DNA of 64,000 bases, taken from NCBI RefSeq assembly GCF_019649055.1, contig NW_026570223.1, forward strand, positions 1,488,001-1,552,000, in the 5' to 3' direction. The translations under genes were made by a program, and so were the position numbers. Positions 55,881 to 64,000 of the stretch are shown here, piece after piece. The notes beneath the pieces were generated by a model. That model was not told where the DNA came from. It saw only the letters and a list, made by a program, of their open reading frames with translations, and did no database searches. Source of the DNA: Paramacrobiotus metropolitanus. Its lineage: Eukaryota; Tardigrada; Eutardigrada; Parachela; Macrobiotidae. The number at the start of each line of letters is the position of its first letter. Positions within the stretch are counted from its first letter, which is position 1.

Positions 55881-58800
55881 TCAGGACAGGCTGCACTGGA
55901 GCCGCGGGATTTTGTTGCTGGGGAATTACCGTCTCAATATATGAACGGGAATATCCACCACGGTTATTCCCATAGTTTCCACGACCTCCGCGAGTTGGGT
56001 AATAATTTCCTCTTTGGGACGAGCCACCGCGGCCGCCTCGATTTTCGTAATTCGAGTTATTATTATTATTACTACCCGCACTTCTTGGCTCTGTAAGTGC
56101 ACTTTTCTGCGTTGATTCCGGAGTTTTCTTATCTTTATTCATTCGTTTCCACAATTTCTCACAATCCTGCAGTTTCTTTTCAAATTCAGAGTAATTCTTC
56201 GGTGATGCGTTGTAGATCTCGCGGAACCATGCCGGTCTATTTTCCTGAACTCCTTCAAGAAGTGCTTCAACTTGTTCCTCATCGGACACCTTGAGCTCTT
56301 CAAACCACGGAAGGAAACTATCCAGGTAGGCACGAACTGGTTCGAAAAAGTCCAGTTTGCGATTGTTCATTTTTCTGCGAATGTCGGCTTTAGAAAGGGA
56401 GCCGTTAAAGTGCTCAATAATTGCCGGTTTAAAGAAATCAGCCCACGATTTACCTTTATTATCTTTCCAGAATTTTTCAAACCATTGAAAGGATGCTCCC
56501 GTAAATGCGCCAGTAACTCTGCGACACGTGACCTCATCGTTCCAATTATTTGTGGTTCGACACTGCTCCACATTCATGAGCCACTTCTGAATCTTTTCGG
56601 GATGTGAATCATCGAAGGTAAGCAGTTTCATACTGCCTTCCGCTTTATCATTTCCTTTTTCAGCCAGCTTCGTGATTAATTCGACAACACATTCTTGAGT
56701 AAGTGCTGCTCTGTCCGATATTTGCGTTTGTTTGATTAACCATTCTTCCAATTGTGCGCTTCTGGAAGTGGATTCATTACTGGCTGTGCTACTAGGACGG
56801 CGGTGTTCGTCATCGGCTAGTATATCATCCATCAGATCATTTTCGATATCAGAACCGTCCCTATTTTCAGGTCTGCGCATCTGGCGATTTACGTCATCAG
56901 ATGCTCTTTTAAATATCTCTTGCCGCAAATCTGCTGACCGGTTTTTCCTCTGTGTAATCGACGCGACTTCTTTTGGAATCTGACTTTCAGAAGACGAACG
57001 GGGCATAGCGTGTGCTTCCGAAAATCCCACCCGTGATTCCTGTCTGGGCTTCCGAAGGATACTAGCCGGATTGGTTACAACAGCTGGAGGCTGTTCATTA
57101 GACGCCGAAAAGTTCTGGGGATCAAACAAGGAAAGGGGAGTGGACCGCAACACATCACCTGTCGCTACCGGCGCCTCCCTTTCAAAATGTCTTTGACCTC
57201 CTCCAAGAGCAAGACCAGAATTTCTGAACTGGAGAAGTTCGTTGCACGCTTGCTTAAATTCATCCTCCAATTTGGTGAGTTGATCTTGTTTTTCGTACCA
57301 TTCATCACGAAGCTGTTTGTTTTCTTCATATAAACGGTTACAATTTTGATCTTTCTCGAAGGCGGCAGCTTGTGCTTCCTTCTTCGCTTTAATCGCCGAT
57401 TCACAATTAGCGCATTTTTTATCATTCTTAATGTCGCTCAGTTCCTTCTGGACTTTGCGATTATTTTCCTTTTCGGCGTCCAATAATCCTTCGAGCCGTT
57501 CAATTTCCTTTTGGGACTGCTCATCCTTTTCCTTGGGAATATGCATTGGGCCAACCGTAGACAATTTGTTAAGCTGTACATTTGCTTTAGTTAGGTCCCG
57601 CTGCAGGGTATCCTCTCTATCTTTAGCGCGCTTCTTTTCATCATTTAAATCCTTAGCAAGCTTTTGAGAGAGGTTTTGCGCATCCGCTAGGTTTTTATTG
57701 GCCAGCTTGTGCGCATCTTTTTCAGCATTTAAATCCCTCTGTGCTTTCGATAATCTCTGATCTAAATCCGCGACTTGCTTCGCCGTATCAGGGAGCGTTG
57801 GTGCTTTAAAACCGTCAATGGTGGCTTTTGCTGTCGACAGCTCCCTCTGAGCTTCCTCTAATTGTTTTTCCAAGTGCCGATTTGCATCCTTTAATCCATC
57901 ATGGTCATTTTTCATATTATCAAATGCGTTTTGTGCATTTTTATTTGCATCTCTTAACCGCGAAAGATTATCGGTCGCGATTCGCAATTCATTTGTCAAG
58001 CGGTCATTTTCGGTTTGTTCCCGTTCAAATTTAATACGCATTTCGTTAAAATCATTCTGGAATTTTAATTTCAGATTACGCTCTTCGTCGACTCGGGTAT
58101 CCAGTGACATGGAGTTTCCCATTTCATCCACTTTTGATTTCGTGGTGGCTATCCATGTCCGCAGACCCTGGAGTAGCACGGGCATCGTCTTCCGGGCGAC
58201 TAATCCCACATCTTGGTCAGTTTGCGTTAGCGCCAATAGCTCGTCGACTTCCTTTGCCTTGGTGAGGAATTCTTCATCTGGTTGCTCAAAGTCTTTCTCC
58301 GAAACAAAAGCATGTAATTTCAATTGAGACGGGTGAAAAGACATTGCGCCACCCATAATGCTTTTCTTTCTTGCAGAAGCTTCCGGAGCTATGTCCGTGT
58401 TTTCACCGAACGCCATGTGAATGGGCGTATCATCCTCTGATCGGCTATCCTCATCCATATCAAAATCTGGAAGAGGTTGTTCCTTGTTAAAGAGGCTTTC
58501 CTCTGACAGTGACTCTACGAGCTTAAGCGGTTCTGTATTTGGTTCACTACGAGTAATTTGTTCTGTATTCTCGGTAGTTTTCGATTTTGCCGCCACCGCT
58601 CGCTTGGGTCGATCGTCAGAAACGGACTCCTTTGGTTTTATTCCAACTTTTGCAGCTGCTTCAAGCGCAATAATGGCCGCTTTTCTACGATCTTCCATAT
58701 TTTTCTTATATTCAGGTAACCACTTGTAAGCTTTTTTAACTGCTTCATTAAACTGTTCATCAGTGACATCCAGATAAGCTTCTGGAATACACCGTTCAGT

Positions 58801-59070
58801 CTCATACCACCCATTGTAGTAAAAGGGTGCCCTTTTGTTTGGGTCCACCGATTTCCCCAACTCCTGGAAATCTACCCACGGCTTACCACAATAAGCTCTG
58901 GAACCTTTGGGTGGTTCCAGATTGAGTGCGAAATACATCAAACCTAACGGTATTTCATCGGGTTTGAATTTAAACCTAGTTTGCGTCGCCGCGCCTTCAT
59001 ATGGACCTTGTATAACCTTATCTTCTGGAACCTGGCTTAGCGCCTTGTTCTTATTTTCTGGATTGGACAT
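55651..59070 (-). CDS. gag: Gag with long coiled coil
   Basis: Starts MSNPENKNKALSQVPEDKVI at 59070 and stays open for 1139 codons, but the last 75 or so, past about 55885, are probably an out-of-frame reading of the next ORF. Residues about 330-640 form a very long charged coiled coil (LRDANKNAQNAFDNMKNDHD...). Residues about 770-1000 are a retrotransposon capsid-type domain (EKIQKWLMNVEQC, GASFQWFEKFWKD, MNNRKLDFFEPVRAYLDSF). An RGG/Asn-rich basic stretch follows (NRGGRGGSSQRGNYYPTRGG). Most Gags of this class lack such an N-terminal extension and are 300-500 residues long. Confidence 0.88.
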   Translation of the reverse strand: MSNPENKNKALSQVPEDKVIQGPYEGAATQTRFKFKPDEIPLGLMYFALNLEPPKGSRAYCGKPWVDFQELGKSVDPNKRAPFYYNGWYETERCIPEAYLDVTDEQFNEAVKKAYKWLPEYKKNMEDRRKAAIIALEAAAKVGIKPKESVSDDRPKRAVAAKSKTTENTEQITRSEPNTEPLKLVESLSEESLFNKEQPLPDFDMDEDSRSEDDTPIHMAFGENTDIAPEASARKKSIMGGAMSFHPSQLKLHAFVSEKDFEQPDEEFLTKAKEVDELLALTQTDQDVGLVARKTMPVLLQGLRTWIATTKSKVDEMGNSMSLDTRVDEERNLKLKFQNDFNEMRIKFEREQTENDRLTNELRIATDNLSRLRDANKNAQNAFDNMKNDHDGLKDANRHLEKQLEEAQRELSTAKATIDGFKAPTLPDTAKQVADLDQRLSKAQRDLNAEKDAHKLANKNLADAQNLSQKLAKDLNDEKKRAKDREDTLQRDLTKANVQLNKLSTVGPMHIPKEKDEQSQKEIERLEGLLDAEKENNRKVQKELSDIKNDKKCANCESAIKAKKEAQAAAFEKDQNCNRLYEENKQLRDEWYEKQDQLTKLEDEFKQACNELLQFRNSGLALGGGQRHFEREAPVATGDVLRSTPLSLFDPQNFSASNEQPPAVVTNPASILRKPRQESRVGFSEAHAMPRSSSESQIPKEVASITQRKNRSADLRQEIFKRASDDVNRQMRRPENRDGSDIENDLMDDILADDEHRRPSSTASNESTSRSAQLEEWLIKQTQISDRAALTQECVVELITKLAEKGNDKAEGSMKLLTFDDSHPEKIQKWLMNVEQCRTTNNWNDEVTCRRVTGAFTGASFQWFEKFWKDNKGKSWADFFKPAIIEHFNGSLSKADIRRKMNNRKLDFFEPVRAYLDSFLPWFEELKVSDEEQVEALLEGVQENRPAWFREIYNASPKNYSEFEKKLQDCEKLWKRMNKDKKTPESTQKSALTEPRSAGSNNNNNSNYENRGGRGGSSQRGNYYPTRGGRGNYGNNRGGYSRSYIETVIPQQQNPAAPVQPVLSVPPAAVCSGPGISASTIRRAASGTICADISAAHSDASCYACSCADDESDDAGNATPVSAAGPEFRSTVSAGWSCK

Positions 59071-60027
59071 TCTTATGGTAAGTACAGTAACTATTGTGCT
59101 ACAGCTTACCGTAACCTTCAGGAATTACAACTGCGCAATTCGATTTCGCTAGACAGTTCTCCTTTGAGGTTTGAACCGTTTCGCGAAAGATTTTGCTCAC
59201 AGCCAACCTTTGCGGTTTGACTGTAAAAATAACTGTTAAAATTACTCGGCTGCACTTTGCGTGCTGTCGTAATTTTACACTTTCGGGTCAATCTTACGAT
59301 ACAAACAGTAACTATTGTGTTACTATTTCTCGTAAAACTCAAGAATTGCAATTGTGCAATTTTAATTTCACTCACAGTCCTCCTTTGAGGTTTGAACTGC
59401 TCAGTGAAAAATTTAACCACAGCCGACCTTTGCGGTTCGGCTGCAAAACTAACTCTTAAAATTACTATGCTGCACTTTGCGTGCTGCCGTAATTTTAACT
59501 TACAGGTCAATCACCGTTTGCCGGTGTTTACCTTTTCCACGAACAACTATCTCTAGCTGCTGATTTTGGCTACCGCTTGCGGCTTGCCTTTATCGAGCTG
59601 CTGGAGATCGTTATCTTACCTGGCCACTGACAGTGGCTCAGAGCTTACTATCTGATTTATCTGCCGGCCAGGTACACTGACACAACAGTTCACAGTTTAT
59701 TCGCCGCGGTTACTGCTTTGCGCAGACAACCCGGAAATTACCCACAAAACACCACTCAATTCACACAGTCGACCTTTAAGGTTTCGACTGTTTCCCTACG
59801 GTCCGATTAAATTAAATTTAAATTTAATTGGCGAGGAAGCTCACCAGTGAGGAAGCTCACGATTGCGAGGAAGCTCGCCAAAATAAATTAACTAGGCCAG
59901 ATCAGGAACGCTGACCTCCTTCGGCGCACCTTTGCGGTTCGACGCCTTTCCTATACGGACCACTTTTACTGTAAATTACCACCAAACTTTCCACCAATAA
60001 TTTTCTGTTACATCGGGAAAATTAAAA
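59071..60027 (-). other. Untranslated leader with hairpins and a tandem duplication
   Basis: About 0.96 kb between PBS and Gag. Two tandem copies of a unit of about 220 bp lie at 59085-59305 and 59306-59512. At least six short hairpins share the loop core CCTTTG(C/A)GGTT: 59156-59176, 59200-59223, 59375-59399, 59420-59443, 59766-59790, 59923-59946. A triple GAGGAAGCTC(A/G)C repeat lies at 59832-59880. No ORF. Likely RNA structure for packaging, dimerisation or translation. Confidence 0.7.
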
Positions 60028-60044
60028 GACACCGGTGGGCGCCA
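60028..60044 (-). promoter_or_regulatory. Primer binding site
   Basis: Directly inside the 5' LTR the minus strand reads TGGCGCCCACCGGTGTC. TGGCGCC is the classic start of a site complementary to a tRNA 3' end; the first nine bases fit tRNA-Lys of animals, and the rest departs from it, so the primer identity is open. Confidence 0.8.
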
Positions 60045-60625
60045 TGTCGTGTATAAGCGTTCACACCGATTAGGGTTCCATGAACAATCTTTACTCTTCC
60101 ACGCCTGTAATGCTCAGTCGGTAGGCACTCGTACTCTCAAACTGTAACAGATAAACTATGGTGGAAACGACGGACGAGTCAGGAACACGAATCGGGAATC
60201 CCTAACGAAGAATCCAACTACAATCTCCGGTCGCGGTTTCTACGAGGATCAATAGGAGCTAGGACGATTGTGTCACGAGCAAACCTGTGTACTAAGCGAT
60301 AATCCGGGAACGACTATGCACTTCCGTAGGAACAAGTATTGCTGCCTCCCTTATTAATACACTTCATAGTCCACAACACAAGGAAATCGTAATTAGAAAG
60401 CAGTCTCAGAAGTAAATCTCAGACTACTGATCAGTGACTGCTCCCGATATTAGTGACAACTCAAACTTATATAGACTCTGCGTTATGACATCATATACAC
60501 CGCTAGTAAAGAGAACAGCAAATCACAGATGAGATTGACTAGATTATCCGTTATGTTGCAGGTGGAAGGCGGACAGTCAGCATCCGTACGTACATCCCGG
60601 CGTGTGATCCTACTCCCACACGTCA
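60045..60625 (-). repeat. Right (5') LTR
   Basis: 581 bp, ending TGTCGTG on the plus strand next to the PBS. A TATATAAG motif lies at 60466-60473 and would drive the element's transcript on the minus strand. One base longer than the left LTR. Confidence 0.95.
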
Positions 60626-61083
60626 TTATCATCGGAATGCTAGGCATCAAGGCCGGTGAGCATTTGCCGGTCGGCACTCCGCCGTCATCCCGAATGGCCC
60701 TACTGATTGCGTGTATCGTTATGAGTATCCTGGGTGCGGTAGGCTCAGTTGTGTTAACTGCGCTGTCGGTTGTTACTCTGGGACCATCAGTGCAGTTCGG
60801 TCTGCATATCGTCATGTTTCTGGCTAACCTGGGACAGTCGACCGTGGCGGGGATCAATCTATGCAAGTTGACCACGACACTGAAGGTAGCGCAACAGATC
60901 ATTGTCCGTCCAACAGGCACTTCTCCCGGAGCGCAGGCACCATTCTGCAGTCAAGCCGGACAGCCGGTGTATGTTGTACTGGCGCCATCAGCTGGACCAA
61001 CAGCGCCTATTTATACACAACAGCAGGAAACCGATGTGGGACCACTTCCCATCAAGCAAAACAACGTGACCCAGAAGGTTTAA
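60626..61083 (+). pseudogene. CD20/MS4A-like membrane protein, 3' part
   Basis: Starts with the second copy of the TTAT target duplication and continues the frame broken at 36202, to a TAA at 61083. It holds the end of membrane segment 2 (IGMLGIKAG), segment 3 (LLIACIVMSILGAVGSVVL), segment 4 (FGLHIVMFLANLGQS) and a cytoplasmic tail rich in Pro/Gln. Lengths 127 + 172 + 454 nt sum to 251 codons with stop, with no other damage. It may still be transcribed from the adjoining LTR only in the wrong direction. Confidence 0.85.
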
Positions 61084-62079
61084 TGATACTAGTATATATA
61101 TTGTGGTGGCCGCATTGGCATTAATATTGGTCCATTTTGTGTAGACAAGATGTAAACAACTTAATTAGCAGCTACACGAGTAGCTGTTCATGTTAGACTT
61201 TGTATCGTCGTTTGTTTCCTTCTGCTGCTTATTCGACAATAGTCATCAAACAACCATAATTATATTGCTTATGGTTAATTAAAGATTTTCTAGAAATAAT
61301 GTTCGTTATATTGTCGACGCTTAACTAGGGTATTAATCATGATTTCTAAGCTTTAATAAGAAAGCTATCGTATTTTAAGCTTGAAGTAATTTTGATTAGA
61401 AAGAAGCGCTGATCGGTTGTCAACCTGCAGAGAACTGTACGCTCATTAAGAGTGGCCACGCCATTATTTTGCTTAGGATCCGCATTTTTGTCCAGTGATT
61501 CACAGAATTAGCGTATGTTGGAATCACGAATGTTTCTGTTTAATCATTTGCTCGAAGATATGATAGTTTAGCCGCTTCGTAAAGTTTGAACCAGTCGGCG
61601 AAAGTGCACCACCACCGATTGGGACGGTTGACGCTTCCTGCCACATTTATGTACTCGTATGATGCATACACTTACCGGCGCACTAAACGCATATTTGATC
61701 TACAAATGAATCATAAGATGAAATTTGGTTTATTGTCCGAACTTTATACTTTACAGGAATTTCAGTAACAATAAAATATAACCGACAGTAGACTGTACTT
61801 CACTGCCATAATAATAATGGATTTGGTTTCGCAAAGAACTTTCTATTACTTTCGAATTATTTTCGATTAGGCTAGGGTATTTACATTTACCCAAAAGTAC
61901 TACCGATCGCAGGTTTATAACATACTAAAGCAAAAGTTTTTCTTTAAAAAACCGTAAAAGACTTAGACGAACAGAGAATTTCTATCTCGACGCGTCGCTC
62001 GAAATTTACTGCCCACGAATAATTACATGGTTACTCGTGTTCTTCTGGAGCGGCAACCGCATCTGCAGATTTTAAAATC
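61084..62079. other. Intergenic spacer
   Basis: About 1 kb of AT-rich sequence between the interrupted gene and the second vWA gene. No exon, RNA gene or repeat recognised. Confidence 0.4.
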
Positions 62080-63993
62080 ATGATGGAAGCAGCTCAGTCT
62101 GCGCTAATGCTGTTATTATTCGTGGTACGCACACCTACAAACTTCGCTCAGCAGGATGCAACGATGGACAATCGTGCAGCCGGGAAATCTGTAGTGGACG
62201 CCGTCATTAAACGCCTTGATCGCGCCAATATTTTCAAGACGACAGAAACATTCTGCGCCGAATTGCTTGTGCGGAAACGCAGTACGGGCAAAACGCTATA
62301 ACTTTTACCGAAAGCAACTGGGGCGGCATCTGGCAGGTGCAAAACGTGGTTAATCACGTTTACATTTACAAATTATATAAAAACCTGTTCATAGCTATTT
62401 CGTCATATTTGAAATGAAAAGGATAATGCGCTTTATGAAATAGTTAGGTTTAAAATATTGGTACCATATTTTTTGCGCTATAGGTCACTGCCGCAGACTT
62501 CGAGAGAACCCAAAATACGGAACGATATCCCCACCTTATGCAATTACACGACAACATAAAAAATCTATGGAATGTACAGTGGAAAAGTCTCGACCGCCGT
62601 GAGCTGCTGAAACCTTTCTACTCAGGATTAGCCGCTCGTCTAACGGAAACTGCTGAGCACAAGCCGATCCCGGTACTGATATCCGCTCAAGCCGATTATT
62701 GGCAGACATACTACAATCCACTGGGTTCACGGCCCGCGTTCCAGACGGCCGCCACATCGGACGCATGCGAATCGCAGTGTCCAGGACGTCTGGATATCTG
62801 CATTATGATGGACTCATCCGGGAGTATTGGCTTCCTGAATTTCTTCCTGGCTCGGGTGTTTCTTAAGGATCTGCTTGGTTCATTTGAAGGAGGATCGGTA
62901 CGCAAAACAAGACTTCATCAGCACCAACGTTTGAAACTGCAAAATTTTGGTTCACATTTTTATCTGACAATCATGACCAAAACCTAATTTTTCGGATATT
63001 CTTTACTAGAACATATTGCAAATCGGTTCAATTTTTAGGCGCGGGCAGCGTTGGTGGTCTTTTCCAGTACAGTCCACTTGACCTTTCCACTGGACACGAA
63101 CATGACGTGGAGCGAGAAACGGCTAGCGGCGCTCGACACAAAACTCACACCGCACTTACGGGATAACACACACACGGCCGCTGCTATTAAATATTGTATC
63201 GACATGTTCAACAGCATGCCCTCCATTCCTGGCGTACCCAAAATTAACCTGGTTATTACCGACGGGCAGTCCAATGATCCCGGTCCCGAAACTGTGGCAG
63301 ATACAGCACCCTTGGCGGCCGCTGCCGGTATATCATCCTTCGCTGTCGGTGTGGGTGCGGAAGTGGTACTGTCGGAACTGTTACAGATAACCGGCAATCA
63401 CCGCGATCGTTTACACTATCTGGACAGTTTCCAGGACCTTGCCGAATTTTTTCGCCAGCTGAATCAAGAAACGTGCGAAATACCACAGACTCCTCGGATA
63501 AATGATAAGATTAGCGATTCTCTTATTCGAGCAGAAAGGCGATATTTTCGGTACAGATTTTATATAGTTGAGCTAATCGCTCATTTACAGACAGATTCAG
63601 AAATACATTTTTTTCTGTAGGTATTCGGTGAGCGAAGAAGGTCTCCACATAAGAATTTCAACCACTGCCGGTAAAACAGCTGCCTATTATTCCTATGCGG
63701 AGAAGACGCCTTCGGATGCGGTGAATGATGGAAAAATCGACGAGATCACTGTGATTCCTTATCATAGGGCTAGCACTACATCAGCATCCAGATTCGATTC
63801 TGCAGGAAGCAGCAGCGATTTAGTAGAAGTTTACATCACCGTTGTTGGAATGTCAGAAAATAACAACTACACCATACAAGGCACTACGCATATGACAAAC
63901 GCGGTTTCGGTGCCAAATCATTTGTATAAAATCGTCCTGTTTATTTATGGTTGCCTACTGTATGTGGGAAGTGTTTTAAATGCTGTCGTTTAA
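62080..63993 (+). CDS. GPI-anchor-like vWA protein (copy 2), frameshifted in exon 1
   Basis: Four exons (62080-62336, 62484-62897, 63039-63550, 63621-63993) correspond one to one with copy 1. The vWA domain is well kept: DICIMMDSSGSIGF with a classic DxSxS metal site, AALVVFSSTVHLTF, NTHTAAAIKYCI, INLVITDGQSND. The C-terminus is hydrophobic (IVLFIYGCLLYVGSVL). Exon 1 is 257 nt, one short of the multiple of three needed by the phase-0 junction: relative to copy 1, a base is missing near 62232-62238, after NIFK, and the frame seen stops at 62301 while the paralogous frame continues as RRIACAETQYG. So this is a recent pseudogene or an assembly error. Confidence 0.75.
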
Positions 63994-63998
63994 ATAAA
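63993..63998 (+). terminator. Polyadenylation signal
   Basis: AATAAA overlaps the last base of the stop codon of the second vWA gene, so its 3' UTR would be very short. Confidence 0.5.
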
Positions 63999-64000
63999 GT

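Larger units (their letters stand above)
36203..60625 (-). mobile_element. Giant Ty3/Gypsy-type LTR retrotransposon, 24.4 kb, with cargo genes
   Basis: Complete element bounded by 580- and 581-bp LTRs that begin TG and end CA in element orientation, and flanked by the 4-bp duplication TTAT (36199-36202 and 60626-60629). Order along the minus strand: 5' LTR, PBS, leader of about 1 kb, Gag, zinc knuckle, protease, RT, RNase H, integrase, then about 11 kb of cargo, PPT, 3' LTR. Domain order RT-RNase H-integrase is that of Ty3/Gypsy. No envelope-like protein is evident. The usual size of such elements is 5-10 kb; the excess is the region 36.8-48.5 kb, with five minus-strand and one plus-strand gene or ORF plus a tRNA-like repeat array. 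LTRs differ by one base, so it is recent. Whether it still moves depends on whether two frame breaks in gag-pol are real. Confidence 0.93.

Overview
This is eukaryotic, almost certainly metazoan DNA. Genes are split by many short GT-AG introns, intergenic stretches are AT-rich, and one gene is a recognisable homologue of the animal protein C1orf50. A tardigrade is my best guess at the organism, because of the mix of orphan secreted proteins, an F-box protein and a CD20-like gene; that is inference, and no single marker proves it.

Layout. From 3.2 to 14.6 kb (+) lie three tandem ten-exon paralogues coding for small secreted, Cys/Trp-rich proteins of 258, 247 and 249 residues. Their exon lengths are almost identical, and two of them end in KDEL-type ER-retrieval tails. 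A C1orf50-like gene (-) follows at 16.0-16.5 kb. Between 18.8 and 24.6 kb (+) are an orphan protein, a two-exon F-box protein and a weak ORF. A six-exon orphan gene (-) occupies 26.1-29.4 kb and carries a solo LTR in one intron. A GPI-anchor-like von Willebrand A protein is at 32.2-34.5 kb (+), and its paralogue, with a one-base deletion in exon 1, is at 62.1-64.0 kb (+).

The centre of the window is a 24.4-kb LTR retrotransposon (36203-60625, coding mostly on the minus strand). It sits inside the coding sequence of a CD20/MS4A-like four-membrane-segment gene, whose frame is otherwise intact on both sides (250 codons once the element and one copy of the 4-bp TTAT duplication are discounted). 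The two LTRs differ by a single base, so the insertion is very young. The element has a PBS, a leader of about 1 kb rich in repeated hairpins, a Ty3/Gypsy-type Gag with coiled coil, zinc knuckle, protease, RT, RNase H and integrase. Beyond integrase there are about 11 kb of extra cargo: five minus-strand genes or ORFs (one with an intron), one spliced plus-strand gene, and a roughly 2-kb array of diverged tRNA-like units. Some of those units carry a copy of the element's own LTR-end/PBS sequence.

The most novel part is this giant element. Its polypurine tract recurs three times inside pol in two different reading frames, its leader hairpins show paired base changes, it has a second integrase-type zinc finger ahead of RT, and its cargo genes match nothing I recognise.
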